Of a stretch of DNA of 64,000 nt, positions 11,601 to 24,139 are shown in pieces (within the stretch, counting starts at the first letter, position 1; each line of letters opens with the position of its first letter). The notes under the pieces are model-generated. The model was not told the DNA's origin, did not search any database, and worked only from the letters and a program-made list of their open reading frames with translations. Source of the DNA: Saxidomus purpurata (taxonomy: Eukaryota; Mollusca; Bivalvia; Venerida; Veneridae); assembly GCA_022818135.1 (NCBI GenBank), contig JAFMSR010000015.1, forward strand, positions 19,007,132-19,071,131. Reading direction: 5' to 3'. The position numbers were made by a program, and so were the translations under genes.

Positions 11601-14404
11601 GCAAGGATCCCACTGAGCAAATTTGGGAATGATGCAACATGTAGTTTCTGAGTAATACTTTGTAATATTTTGTAAAATGGGACAGACGGAGGGACAACGT
11701 TCGTGATTCTTATATAGCCCTCACTTGCCTTCGTTAAGCGGGGGTATATCCGGTTGATTCTCAATTATTAGTAATTCTAGTGGTAACGTCTGTTTTCAAA
11801 CTGAATTCCATTTTAAATTAACTGTCAGTACATTTTGTCATCATACTGTTTATATGAAAGAAAATTGAAAAATATCCATAAATTACAGTCGATTGTTCGA
11901 ACTTAGGAGTGTTTCGTATAAGTTTCGTACGACATCTCAACCCATTTACAATTATGAAAAGTTTCTGGAAATGGAGTCCTCGCAGCCGTTTCGGTTGTAG
12001 CAAGTATAGATTAAGCATGGAAATGACAAGGGTAACCTATTACAACTCCGGCTTTGTTTTGTCTTTTTACATTTATTTAATAACCAAACTAACAAAATAT
12101 GTTTATTGTCTTATTTTCCCCGGATGTTAACTTTTATATTTTACCACTGAAGTATCCGGTAGACTGAAAAAGAAAAGGAGTGACATACGCCATGTTATCC
12201 AACACAACTGCTTAGAGTGACGTCCATTGCGCACTGTTAAATTGTTATCAACAACTGGTTCTCCGTCTCCCAACACGGCGCAATATTGAACAGAAACCGA
12301 TATAATTTAATCAGACTAGGGAATTTCGTATAACAACGACTCTACAGAACACCACAAAAACCTGATGAGAACGGTTTACTTGAAAGACAAAATCAGGAAT
12401 ATCTAGCTGGAACACATATACAAATGATAAATGCAGTAAATTAGTATCATATGTGTCGGTCATGCATGTACGTTTACCTATCACTCAACCACGCTGTTAA
12501 CTGAAAGGAAGATTTGATATGTGAAGAAAGACAGAGTTGACTTTTAATAAGACTAAGTTTAGTTGTTGGTACTTGAACAGTGTTGGATATCTCTGTGGCG
12601 ATGCCCACGCGTTTTGCCACATAGCCTTTATCACAAAATTAGGTGGAAGACTGTCCCTGTCAAGGTCAGACATCAAGCGATCGAAATCTAACCAAGTATT
12701 CAGTATTTGTCAAACTTACCGCAGATAAGCCATGCGAGATTGAACAGGAAACCAATGACCCCGCACACAGTAACACAAGGATTCCTTTCACTTTCGTCGT
12801 TGTTCTGTCTCCCTAATCCACCGAATAAAATTGGAGCGCACCCGCTCACTATTAGCCATATTGGAATCAAGTGTTCAATACTGCAGTCATGTAAATGAAT
12901 AGCCCCTTAAGAAATACAAAACAGAGAATGTTTAATTTCTTACATCTTTGTTTAACAGTTTTTCAGTTATCAAAAAGCTAGCAGTTTAACTTACTATGAT
13001 CGTTCCGTGGAAGTTTTAGTACTATGCCTTTCATCTCAGCCAAAACTACAAACCTTCTCTTATATAGAAAGGCACTGGCAAGTGAGTTCGAACCCATTAC
13101 TGACTCTTATTATTTGGATCCAAAATATTAAACCGATTTCAATAGCTTTTATCATGTCTTGATGTGTTTAAAAATAGTTTAATACTCAATATCAATATTT
13201 GCATTAGTTTGGTGCAGCATGTATGATTCAATTCTTCTTTTCATAGGCAGCTTGCTCTAAGATCCTGGTGAAAACAAGGTTCTTCTAAATGTCAGAAATT
13301 AATATATTTTAGAACAAATCATCAAATATAATGGTTTTAGTATAAATCCATGTAAAACATTACTGTATTTATTTAAATTTATAAAACGTTAATAATATAA
13401 ACATGCAGTGTATAGCAGTGCCGTCAAACCAAGCTTTCAATCATTTTGAAGTTTATGTTTGTTCTAATTGCGATGTAAACTATTACTTGTGTAGTCGATT
13501 CTAGCCATGTCATATATTTAGCCATTATATTACTTTTACATTCTGGACAAATTCTTTAACCGGAAACTGTGAACGAGCAGCTTAGTTTAAACTGAGCATA
13601 CGAACCGTGCCACAGCCGCAACAATTACACATTGCAAAATGTATCACGGTGAGCTTGGTATATCAAGAAATAGAGAACACTCCCTAACTTACCCATGACA
13701 ATCTTAGCTATACCAAGCCCTGCCAACCCTATGACTATTAAAACGACGAAGCAACAACATGCTGAAAATAAACAAATGCATAATTTTACATGTATATACA
13801 TTATTTTATTGCGATCAAATAATCAATAATACAATTCTCAGAGGTCACCAACCCCTTAGATACGTAGCAATAGTATCACCCTAAGTGTACATTGTACAAT
13901 AATCCATAATTCAAATTGAGTTGCCTGAAAATTTCTCTTAAGTGACTTACTTTTTAAATTATTCATTTCACATAGAATATAGACTTTAGGTCTTGCACCT
14001 AATATGACTAAACTCCATAAAAAGGTCCCGGGTTTCTATCCAGTAAACGCGCAGAATGAATGTCATGAAGCGGCCCCTGCATTATGCAACTGGCGCGGTT
14101 CGAAGCAACGAATCTAACTCTCTATCTCTCAATATAAGCCTCACTTTTTTCCGAATACTTTTTGCATAAACGTATCGATGTCTTATGCCTGATAAAGTTC
14201 AGGACATTGTCTATGTACATCTGCCTTAAGGGATAGAACATAAATTTCGTTGTAAATGTCCATTTCATCAAGTTGATAGTAACGTCTGCAGACACATTTG
14301 TTCATGTTGAGTTATTTAACATAAAAGTTATATATAATATCAGACTAACCTGCAGCGCCACATGCCATACAACACTCGGCACCTCCATCCTTGCCTTTGC
14401 CCAT
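8683..14404 (-). CDS. TMEM272-like four-helix membrane protein, copy A
   Basis: Five coding exons: 14350-14404, 13693-13761, 12720-12905, 9261-9484 and 8683-8685 (the stop codon alone). All junctions are GT-AG and phases agree, giving 178 residues. The start (MGKGKDGGAE) lies behind a conserved 3' splice site at 14439, so a noncoding 5' exon exists farther upstream. Predicted helices are near residues 20-40, 52-72, 84-108 and 137-165. Motifs shared with copy B are HDCSIxHLIPIWLIVSGC, FNLAWLICGSVWVYP and GCTQGDC. The N-terminus has Cys pairs (C11, C12, C15, C20-22) that could be palmitoylated or form contacts. The helix layout and these motifs fit the poorly characterised TMEM272 family, whose biochemical role is unknown. 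If the last donor (9259-9260) is skipped, the frame would continue to 9177 with a longer hydrophobic tail. The exon structure is well supported; the last exon is less certain. Confidence 0.85.
10438..11480 (+). repeat. Pearl/HINE-like element with about 150-170-bp tandem core, in intron 3 of gene A
   Basis: It starts with a GTCCGTCTGTCTG tract (10449) and has units carrying 'gcaagacccacgtccctacc', 'caaaggtcaaggtcacactt' and 'tttgtcatgcattgaaggat'. Near 11360 it has 'acacctctttcgggga', the same motif found at the far end of the inverted copy at 51425-52500. The copy B intron lacks it, so it inserted after the gene duplication. Confidence 0.8.
13586..13658. repeat. Direct repeat of about 70 bp, copy 1 (intron 2 of gene A)
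   Basis: The block 'tttaaactgagcatacgaac' to 'aaaatgtatcacggtgagc' matches 14888-14960 with about four differences. It lies just upstream of exon 2 on the + strand map (inside the gene A transcription unit). No homologous block was seen in gene B. Confidence 0.85.
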
Positions 14405-14887
14405 TAGTGTATTTTACTGTGAAATGCAGTAATTATATCTACAAAAAAGAACGACGTACAGCAATATTTATAATGCACAAACAGTTTCAACGAGATACAA
14501 CATAGTTTACTTTGCAATAAATATACAAACCACAAACACACCTTTTATTAAGTACGAAAATGTTACGAGGTTCTAACCCGTAAGTGTATCTTTGTGATAA
14601 ATAAACACTATATCCAACCTGATTACTTCAAGGAGATCAGATTGGCACTATAGATCCAATTCGATATTCGTATCTGTTTCAAATGAGATCGTCATTAAAT
14701 TTCTTCTATATGACATTTCAAAGCAGAAAACTATTACTAAAGTATTGTAGCATATATTTAACCTATCACATTGGTACCCGTTACGATTCATTCATGCGTG
14801 AAATCCACAACAATCAACCATAATATAAACATGAAACGCACACAAATAGCGAATTTTACCTATACGTCATAACACAAATCAATATTT

Positions 14888-14960
14888 CAGTTTAAACTGA
14901 GCATACGAACCGTGTGACAGCCGCAACAATTACACATTCCAAAATGTATCACGGGGAGCA
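14888..14960. repeat. Direct repeat of about 70 bp, copy 2 (upstream of gene A)
   Basis: Second copy of the 13586-13658 block in the same orientation, 1.3 kb away. It is followed at about 14984-15022 by 'tctgaagaaggccagtaggc' and 'cgaaatattt', a motif style often found near Penelope-like retroelement ends. Probably a remnant of a retroelement terminus. Confidence 0.8.
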
Positions 14961-15765
14961 TGTAAAACGATTTGTGTATTTCCTCGTCTGAAGAAGGCCA
15001 GTAGGCCGAAATATTTAGTAAAGTGTGAACTTTTGAATTGTTTTGAAATCAATATCGTTTGGCTTATCGATTTGCAATATTGAGATTACATAATTGATGA
15101 AATTTTGCGTTGTTGGGCAAAGCAACCAAGCGGTGTCGGAGCAGTATTGGTAAAAGTGTTACGGTCCAGTCAAATTTTTTACCAAAATACTTCATGAAAT
15201 GGGAAAAGCACCAATTTTCGAACACTTTACTAACCAATAATATTGAGCCCTAAACCCACGCTGAAAAATCCAAGGTGGCCGAAAAATCCAAAACGGCCGC
15301 CATGCGCGTTTGCAGAATCAAATAATAAACCCCTTATCTGATATTTTATGACCAATTCAATATTTTTTCTTAGAAGTATTTACCTATATTAAAATTTTAA
15401 TAAAAATGGATAATTTGTTCATCATTAAATAAAATCAGTTATCCCCCTTTGTTATACATTGGTCATTTGCATCCAGTTCTTTCCCCTTGTTTTGAATATG
15501 CCATTTGTAGCAGTAAACATTTCGAGAGAAAATGCATAATTTCACTGCTAAAAATGAATGTGAGCTTTAAACTAGCTTCTGAAACATAAGTTTATTTGAA
15601 TAAAGCATTAAAAAAATGATAATTGTAAATTGAAATAGATGTGGCTTTATCTACAATGATAAACGACCGTGAAATTATGCTAATAGAGATCAGGAGGATC
15701 AGGTTAATTTGTTTGAGTAATACTTAAGAGAAATTGTCTACAGTGTTAGACTCTTTCGTATTTAG
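14961..15765. other. Upstream region of gene A, no gene recognised
   Basis: AT-rich. It contains a possible Penelope-like end motif at 14984-15022 (see findings) and a short GC-richer patch with a repeated 'aaatccaa..ggccg' motif near 15268-15300. No exon was identified. The noncoding first exon of gene A must lie upstream of 14439 but cannot be placed. Confidence 0.4.
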
Positions 15766-16045
15766 GAGCGGATTAGTGGTCAAGTGGTTAACAAGCGGTG
15801 GACTGGTGATCCAGGGATCACAGGTTCGGTGACCCGTTCCTTCATTAACGTATCGGATGCGGATATTTCGGATGCGACCTTAAACCGATGTCCGATGTAT
15901 TGGTGGTGTACACCGGACATTTAAAAGAACCAGGAAGTATCTCTTGAACGGAGCGCGTTCTGTATCTTGAACTTCCCCTGGAAACCAATAACAACAAACA
16001 TCTTCTGGGGGCGTTGGTCATGTGGATTATTCGGTACCAACGATA
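15766..16045 (+). mobile_element. tRNA-derived SINE
   Basis: An A-box-like segment (TGGTCAAGTGGTTA, about 15777-15790) is followed by a B-box-like segment (AGGTTCGGTGACCC, about 15822-15835). A conserved tail then contains 'gaaccaggaagtatctc' and 'cgcgttctgtatcttgaac'. The tail is shared with the minus-strand sequence at 22590-22800. Confidence 0.65.
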
Positions 16046-16886
16046 AAATTCTAAAATACATACGTGTTAGAATCAATAATATATACGCGTTTCAAAATTC
16101 GTTTGACAATTTATGCATGAACTATTTTTCAAATACAAATGTATAAACATAGCGGTTTAAATCTAATAAGGTTATACAAACAATTTTACGTGACTATTTA
16201 AAGAGGAAGTAACTGCTGATGGAGTATGTTAAACTCCTTATTACAATAGACAAAATAGTGCCTAGAAAGAAATTCTTGCGCATTCAGCTTATAAATAAAT
16301 GAAAATGCAACTGAAAGATAGTACTTTCAAATCATCTGATGTATGTACATTAATGTTTAAAAGACGAGTTTTGCAGATATATCTAAATCTCGTGGGCATT
16401 ATTGATCTGCGTTTGCAAGATTTTGTGGAATTTCATTTAACTAACTACCTGAATTGCATAGGAAAGATTTGGGGCTGCATTTAAGGAGACTGAATGTGCT
16501 TATTGATAATAATCACCTTACAAAAACCAATGGATCCACTTTACACTATTCCGGAATATTTATACTGGTCGAACAATAACAACTGTTTACTACTTTCTAA
16601 ATGTTTTCAGAGACGTATTGAATGATTTGACGTTTACATTAAAAAAAATGCATTTAAACCTTTTGACACTTCACTTGCAAAACCCGTATTAAATATAGCG
16701 CGCGATAATATATGTACGATAACGAAAACAATATGAGACAGTGTTTTGTGACACATTAAGATTTCTTTCAAGTTCTTTCATGTGATTGTCAAGTACATGC
16801 ATATAAGTATGTGTTATTTTCAATAGATTTGACGTTACGACTAGCACGATTTCTAAGTTCAGTGGTCCAAGGACCAGTTCACACGG

Positions 16887-16906
16887 ATTTTTTTTTTTTT
16901 TTTTTG
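16887..16906. repeat. Homopolymer T tract
   Basis: About 19 consecutive T. No flanking retroelement head was recognised, so a retroposition poly-A tail on the minus strand is possible but unsupported. Confidence 0.8.
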
Positions 16907-16909
16907 TCA

Positions 16910-19900
16910 AAGTAAAAGTGTCTGTTTACACGATACAGATTTTCTTTGGAGAAGATTGCATAAAGTGACGAGTAGTATTTTTCGACACTGCTCAGAGATT
17001 ACCCAAAAAGACTGGTTTGAGAGGAGAGGTCAATATGATGTTTATAACACACAGCTTACAAGCATTTAGCAAGGATAACATATTACTTATAAACAAAATA
17101 TTTAGGAATGCAAACTATTTAAGAATGAGCAATTGTATTCTCCAACTTCTCAAAAAGCCAAACCAAAATATTGAGAAATATACAGTAATATTCAATTTAT
17201 TTGAATTTCACATAATTTTGCAAACGTTTTCATATTTGTGACTATTTTCACATTTGGTGGTCCTACAAATACTCTTGTATTAGATAGAAAACTTTATCAA
17301 ATATTTTCTTAATTGGCTCGATCATAAAATTACTCACAAAACGCCAAAGCTCATCAAATTTGTTGGATAAAAGAATGTTTTTTTCGGATAACCAGTATCA
17401 CAAAGTTGATTCAGATGTTATAATGTGAACTCCGTAAAAAGGGTATACAAGATACAAGAAGGGTATAAAATTTCGAAAACAAAAGATACGTAAACTGAAC
17501 ATTTTAGCCAAGTTTCTAAGATGTTGCTTCAGTCTGACCAACAGAAATGATATCTAAATAGATAGCTTCATTAGTTATGTGGAAACCACTGACTATATTA
17601 GCTGATTGATTCCATTAATTATTGGTCAATGTTTTGAACGCTGGCCAATGGTTTTTGAATTGCTTCCAACAGTGATTCCTGCGTTTTAACTTATACCACA
17701 TCAGTTGCTCGTGTGCCTAAACTCAACATAAAGTAATGGTACACGCGAAAAAATAAACAACAATAAATGTATATGAAAAAAGAATTCTCAAATCACCATC
17801 AACTTTAGCCATAACACCAGAAACAAAAGCTAGCGAGATTAAAAATCAAAATTACAAAACTTCATTTGGTTTTAACAAGTTCCTATTTCCTTTATTTTGC
17901 GTATATAACGAGAATAACACTTACTTCGCGGTTTGCTACATATTATAAAGTAAGTGCTTCCAAGAAGAGCTTATTTCGTTTTCAACTCACTGTGCGCATT
18001 ATGTGTACTTTGAAAATAGGTCTCCTTTATTCAACGAAAAATGGTTTTACACGAAACTAGATCATCGATTAAAATACGATGATTAAAATACAAAAATCAG
18101 TCATCCAACATTGACACCTTTGTAAATTGTGGTAAAAGGTGCCAAAATCAGCCAGATTTTTGAATAACTGAAAAATTACAGTCTATCAAACAATAAATTA
18201 TAGTAGCATAGTTTTATGAAATGAAATATGTGCCTTCAAAAAATACTTTGTAGTGCCACAGGCGAATATTTTGCATACTAGTGTACATAATATAATTCAT
18301 ATCACAACAAATATGTTTCTTTTTCAATATGCATAATAAATGAAATTAAAACTTGTTTATGTCAAAACAATGTTGAAATCTGATTCAAAACAAAAATTTC
18401 AATAACATAAATACTGAAACTACAATAAGGTTTGTTACCTTTCACTCAGAAAACAGAAAATAAACTCCCTTGTAAAACTATATAGTAATACTCCACAACA
18501 AACTTTTTAGTTTCTTTTTCGCGACTGCGTGTTTGGTTTTTTGTATTGATTCGAAACTGGAAATACGTCACACGATACACTTACGTATACTTATTTATCA
18601 TTCTTTTTCCATGTTGTCTCGTTGTAGAACTTAAACTCTACAAATTGTTATCAAACGAAGTACTTTCAATATTAACCTAAGAATAAAGCTCTCTTAACAT
18701 TAAGGATACTTACAATTAATACACCAACTTCCCACCTACTTTCGTTTTTGTTATAAAACGGTTGCTTCTTGACTTCGCTAACGGTGTAGCTAAGTAAATC
18801 AGAATTGTTGCAAAAAGTAGTTCACTAAAGTCCCGGCCAGTCCTTGATTTCTCTCTGGGTGAACTGGTCGAGACTCCTGACAGGCGTAGTTCTAGCGCTT
18901 TTACAACAGCTCTTTAACGTGCCTGTGTATAGCACTTGCTACCTCTGGGTTTCTAATATTATAGGACAAGTTTATGTGTTCATTTAGTTTAATCAAATTT
19001 CATATAGCTTACTAGTTCCAGTGTTCACTTTGTGAACGGATATGTGCATATATACATATATTAATTTGAAAAAAGCTGGGTACCAATTTCCCGAACTTTG
19101 ATCTGCTTCCAGTATGATCACGTGATTTGGTTTTGCTCAGTGCGCTTTATTTTTATTATTGTTCCGGCCGACCCTGATGAATCTGCCAAGACCCCAGAAA
19201 GACTCCCATGCATACTGTTACCTAACGATATTTGAATATATAGCGAGTTTTGTTTTATCTGACTGCAAACCCAGACAGTCACCAGTACGTTCAAAGATTA
19301 TGATTATGTGACAAAATTGTGTAAAAATGCCAGTAGCCAAAAGATAGGTGTGCGAGCTTGCAGACCAGACCTGCGTTGCCAGCTTACATTGGTGTTTGAA
19401 CCACTTCGTCTCGTGGTCTATTTATTTGGTTTTATAACGCAGTAAAAGATAAATTTTTCAGTCAAAAATAAGACGTAAAAGTTATGTATAAGAAAACGGC
19501 CAAGGAATTAATGTATATTTTAATATACTAGTTGACTTATTGAAAGGCTTTCTTAACAAAATGTGAAATATAAACAGTTTTTTTAAAAATAGGTGTTTAA
19601 ATTCATAAAAGATAAAATTAACAGTACTATTCCATTTGTTTAAGTGCTTTACTTTTCATAACCGAAGCTAGTGCTCGTACGGTATGTGCTTTACCATCGT
19701 GATTTACGCTCCGGGTTTATGATACATGTATACCTATAAAACCTCAGTCAAAAATACAGCCTTCATTTCACGACTTTTTGACGTCATCAGCGATTCTTTA
19801 AAAAATATATAAATACATGCATAATAAAAAGGTCGTTACTACTCTAACTTGATCGGGAATGCCGCGGATTTTGCGCACGTGCGCTTCCGATAATCTGTAC

Positions 19901-21150
19901 ATGCGGAACAATCCGCTCGAACCTAAAGGTCTGGCTGTCCCGTCTGTTAACTTTACATGTATATAAAAAGTCTACAGATCCCTTTGCTCGAGCCGAAAAC
20001 AAAAATGCTGTTACATTGCTGTTACATTGCTGTTACACTGTATGATCCCCAACTAATGAACTATCATGCAACTGGCAATCTGTATTTAGTTAAGTGTTTA
20101 GAATAAACAAATGTAGAAGTGTTAATAGGCCAGTGACCTATCGGATCATCAGCTTTTAAATAAACATATACAATGTACTCGAAATATACATGAATGTTAA
20201 ACTGACCGCTTTTCCTCTCTCACACTGAAATAATACAGCTTTAAACCAGAGATTCGGGTCAAAATTCGTTGTATATATGAACGTGCGATTTCGGTTCGGT
20301 TTCGGCGTATGCGCGTCTGAAATAGCGCATCTTCGGTTCCACTTTCAATAATGTAGAAAAGTTGTTTTATCTATATGATGTAACTAGCATTTTATCAGGA
20401 ATAGGCTTGACGTAAGACAAGGAAGTTAAAGCTTTTCGTTAAACCCACCTTACCCACATGAGGTACAAGCTATTTCACTTTATTATTCTACAACTACACA
20501 GAAATGAGTTTTGGTTTTCTAAAAACGAGGCCACACCATATATTTAATGTCCCAAGATCTTTTTTAATTTACTTATATTGTGAAATAAATATAATGATAG
20601 CTAGGATAATGATAGAACTATGTTCTATTCACTCTAAATCAATGTTGACATATTCTTTTCTTTTGGATTCAAGTCGCTTTTTCACGAAAGAGTTCCCAGG
20701 AAGCCTTTTTAATTTTTTGCAATATATTTGAAAAAACAAAAAAATACTGCTCTATATTTCTAACATGTACATCGATTTTAAAAGTAAAATTATCGGAATG
20801 TTTCGGTACAAACAGAAGTTATATATGCCGAACGGTTTTGCGGTTATTAACAACTTAAATGCATAGGCATTCTACATGTACATTGTACACTGTATTTATT
20901 TAATACCTTCACGACAGCAATGGCATAGTTTACGGTACATTTGACCATTTAGAAATCTTCATTCAAGTGTTTATGTTAAAATACCTGAGCGAAAATGTGA
21001 AAAGGTTATATACACTTGATTCATATATTACCTGAACATCTGTTGATGCAAATACACTTAGTATATATAATAACATTAATATTACAATATACAAAATATA
21101 GTAACACTGAAATCTAAGCCATATTGATTATCAAAGAAATACAATTATGC
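16910..21150. other. Long gene-free stretch upstream of gene A
   Basis: No exon is supported. 18830-18960 has a possible SINE-tail-like block ('cacgttaaagagct' on the minus strand). 20003-20036 has three tandem copies of 'gctgttacatt'. Promoter elements of gene A may lie here, but none can be pinned down from sequence alone. Confidence 0.4.
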
Positions 21151-21640
21151 GTCTACTTACCGATTATCACATAATATTCGTCACGCGAATGTATTTAAAA
21201 ACTCGATATTTATTCCTGCTTCTCAATAAGTATGTCAGTTCATTCACATACCAAACAGCAAATGGTCCGTAAAATCATGTGAAGTCGAATGTGTGTGTGG
21301 TTCTCTTTTGTGGGAGATAAATGAAACAAGTACATGAGCTAAAATCTATATAGAAGTTGTATCCCTTCGTCAGCACAGAACAAGAGGCACTAAGCAAAAT
21401 AACAGTTTGGCCAATGACATAGTGACCGGTAATGTAAAGGTTATAACTACTGTGGAGAATCATCAAGAACGTTAATCGGCTTAGAAGTGCACACCGGGCA
21501 TATTTTGAAACACACTGGACAGACACAAACACTGTGTTTTTAAACACTGTATATTGTGCGACTGTATTTAGTTTGCACTCATTAATTTTCGCCAATATCT
21601 TCGGGTACGTTTGGATGTGTGTTCGTTGTTTCAATTGATT
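21150..21640. repeat. Far-upstream end of segmental duplication, copy A
   Basis: Matches 43050-43700 at several ordered landmarks: 'tatgtcagttcat', 'caaatggt.cgt', 'gtgggag', 'gta.ccggcaatgtaaaggtt'. The 119-codon open frame on the minus strand at 21275-21634 has no equivalent open frame in the other copy and is not a gene. Confidence 0.65.
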
Positions 21641-21685
21641 ATTAAATCGAACAAATACATTTCACTGACTGTATTTCACACCGCA

Positions 21686-21778
21686 GAGACAATGGCGTAG
21701 TGGTAAGATGTGTAACTTGTATGCAAAATTCCGAGGGTTCGAATCCTGCACAGATAAATTCAATTTTTATGGGAGTAT
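21686..21778 (+). ncRNA. tRNA-like Pol III unit (SINE head or tRNA-derived RNA)
   Basis: The A box TGGCGTAGTGG (21693-21703) and a perfect B box GGTTCGAATCC (21736-21746) lie 32 bases apart. A TTTTT run at 21774-21778 could end a transcript of about 85-90 nt. The seven bases 5' of the A box (gagacaa) do not pair with those after the T-arm (acagata), so this is not a functional tRNA. It could be a SINE head. Confidence 0.6.
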
Positions 21779-22209
21779 GGCTATTTTATTTAATTTGTTA
21801 CACTGTCTTATGCACCATTTTTGCTTTAATATATTCTATGATAATGTCTGAGTTTTTTATCATTGTTTTAATTTTTTATGTATTAATAGTTATTATTGAT
21901 ATTCATGTAATTTCAGGAATTACATAAAATTACATCGTCCGTGGAATGAATATTTTTCCGTCTGTCCCTGGTTTATCTTCTCCTTCGATATATTTTAGCC
22001 GAGGCAGTCTTATCAGTTTAGAGCGTAGCTGTTTTAATGATTTGCTCGTCGACATTTTCAGTTTTATATACAAAATGTATGCAGGACGACGGAGAAAGAA
22101 TGCTCAAATAGTAATTAAAAATATTAAAATCTCGTGATGAACAAAGACAATAGTGAATACATTAAATGCAACGAAACGATAAAATATGTAAAACAAAAAT
22201 AAACAAGCA

Positions 22210-22280
22210 AGACTCGAACATACATACGCTGGATTGGTAGCCAAATGCCTGATGCACTACACCATTGCGGAATGCGATAT
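22210..22280 (-). ncRNA. tRNA-like element, opposite orientation
   Basis: On the minus strand it reads CAATGGTGTAGTGCATCAG, an A-box-like segment. About 40 bases later comes ATGTTCGAGTCTTGC, a B-box-like segment with one deviation. No acceptor stem forms. With the plus-strand unit at 21686-21778 it encloses about 430 bp of AT-rich DNA. Confidence 0.55.
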
Positions 22281-22589
22281 CTCGTACAGTACGAATCAAT
22301 CGCTTGTTATATTTTCATCCGAAAATTATCGACCACATACGAAATATTCATGAATGCCAGTTCAATATTGTCGCATAATATTTTGAATTAACTTTTTGTA
22401 TTTGACCTTTTGACAGTTAAATATTTTTAAAAAAAACTTAATGCAAAACCAGTACAAAAAAAACTAATGCTAAAATTCAAATTTGTACTAACTTTTGAAA
22501 ATCATGTTTAAATGGTTTGTGATTGCAGTGGGTACTGTATATTGTAAGGGGAAGTAACCGCTGCGGGGAGTCTGACTGTATACATCGCG

Positions 22590-22800
22590 TTCACGTATTT
22601 AGGTCCGTGATGAAAGTAGAATTTTCATTGTCCTACCTACAGATGTCACGTGCAGGGATACCGAATGGTGCTACCCATTAAACGACCAGCCATTCCGAGT
22701 TTAGTTTTTTAGGTTTCGGGGATAATGCAAGATACAGAACGCGTCCTGTTGCAATGACACCCTGGTTATTTAACATGCCCGCACAGGTGGAAGGAACACA
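22590..22800 (-). mobile_element. SINE tail-related sequence
   Basis: The minus strand contains 'aaccagggtgtcattg' and 'cgcgttctgtatcttgc', which correspond in order to the tail of the SINE at 15766-16045. No clear tRNA head remains. Confidence 0.45.
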
Positions 22801-22831
22801 CTTTTATCTTTTTTCTTAAGCTCATGTCTTT

Positions 22832-23760
22832 ATACCCTCAAATCGAAGATTAGGGGAGTATAAAGGAGTCACCCGGTGGTTAGTCGGTCGGTAGGTCGCT
22901 CGGTCCGTTGCATTTTCCTTGCCCGGAGTATAACTTGAAAACCAATAGTTGGAATTCAAAACAACTTCATACAACGGTCAAGCACATTTAGGGGAAGTGC
23001 AGTGCATAAGAACTTTAACTCCATCTTAACTAATTACAAAGTTATTGCTCTTTGTTACTTTTCCTTGTTAGGAGCATAACTTGAAAACTATTGGTTTGAA
23101 CAACTTCACACAATGGTCTAGCACAATGAGAGGAAGTGCAGTGTACAAGAACCATAACTCTATCTTCAGTTATTACAGAGTTATTGCCCTTTTGTTACTT
23201 TTCTTGTCAGAAGCATGATTTGAAAACTGCTCGTTGGAATTCAATACAACTACATATAATGTTCAAGTACGTTGAGAGAAAGTGCAGTGCACAGGAGCCA
23301 TTACTCTATCTTGACTCATTACAGAGTTATTGCCCTTTGTTACTTTACCTTGTCCGGACCATAACTCGAAAACTATTGGTTGGAATATAATACAACTAAA
23401 TACAATGATCAAGTACATTGAGAGGAAGTGCAGTGCACAAGAACCATAACTCTATTTTGACTCATTACAAGGTTATTGCCCTTTGTTACTTTTCCTTGTC
23501 CAGAGCATAACTTGAAAACTACTCGTTGTAATTCAATACAACTTCATACAAAGGTCAAGCACAATGAGAGGAAGTGCAGTGCACAGGAACCATAACTCCA
23601 TCTTGACTCATTACAAAGTTATTGCTCTTTGTTACTTTTCCTTGTCCGGAGCATAATTTGAAAACTACTGTTTGGAATTCAATACAACTTCATACAATGG
23701 TCCAGCACAATGAGAGGAAGTGCAGTGTAGAAGAAGCATAACTCATCTTGACAAATTACC
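22832..23760 (+). repeat. Pearl/HINE-like element with 146-bp tandem core
   Basis: The head holds a 'tagtcggtcggtaggtcgct' stretch. About six units follow, spaced 140-147 bases and marked by 'gagcataacttgaaaacta', 'gagaggaagtgcagtgcaca' and 'gttattgccctttgttactt'. Spacing between successive 'gcataa' marks (23072, 23212, 23359, 23505, 23649) is nearly constant. Confidence 0.85.
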
Positions 23761-23839
23761 TAGAACAATATATCTATTTTAGTTTTTTCGCAAGGTATCC
23801 TGTTACTACGAACTTCCTCAGTTTTTAGTGATAGGTCTA

Positions 23840-24020
23840 ATTGTCTATGCATTTTAAAATTGATATCAGAATAAATAAATAAAAAATGTAAAAAATCTTT
23901 TTTTTAGTTCATAGTTCTTTACCATAGACGTCTATGGTAAAGAGCTATGAACAAAAAAAATATTTTATTTATTCTGATGTGCGTTTTGAAATGCATAGAA
24001 AAAGACATTACTTTAAGAAA
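23840..24020. repeat. Long palindrome, centre at 23929/23930
   Basis: The centre ACCATAGAC|GTCTATGGT is flawless, and pairing continues outward through 'ttcatag.tcttt', an A/T run, 'tcagaataaat' and 'tctatgcattt'. Each arm is about 85-90 bases with few mismatches and small indels. No TA duplication or transposase-like end could be defined. Confidence 0.8.
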
Positions 24021-24139
24021 GAAAGTCAAAGGTATGTTTCTTCCAGCTGTGCATCCCCGGTGTTCAATACGGATACATCGGACCTCAGTTTTAGGTCTCA
24101 TCCGAAAGACTTAAAACTTTTGTTTGATTTAATTTGAAA

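Noticed and set aside
10703..11764. Several 60-78-codon ORFs
   Set aside because: They lie mainly within the tandem-core repeat and follow its period, with no independent evidence.
21275..21634. 119-codon minus-strand gene
   Set aside because: The paralogous region at 43050-43700 has no matching open frame, and no motif is present.
21686..21760. Functional tRNA gene
   Set aside because: A and B boxes are good but the acceptor stem does not pair at all, so it is a SINE head or tRNA-derived relic.
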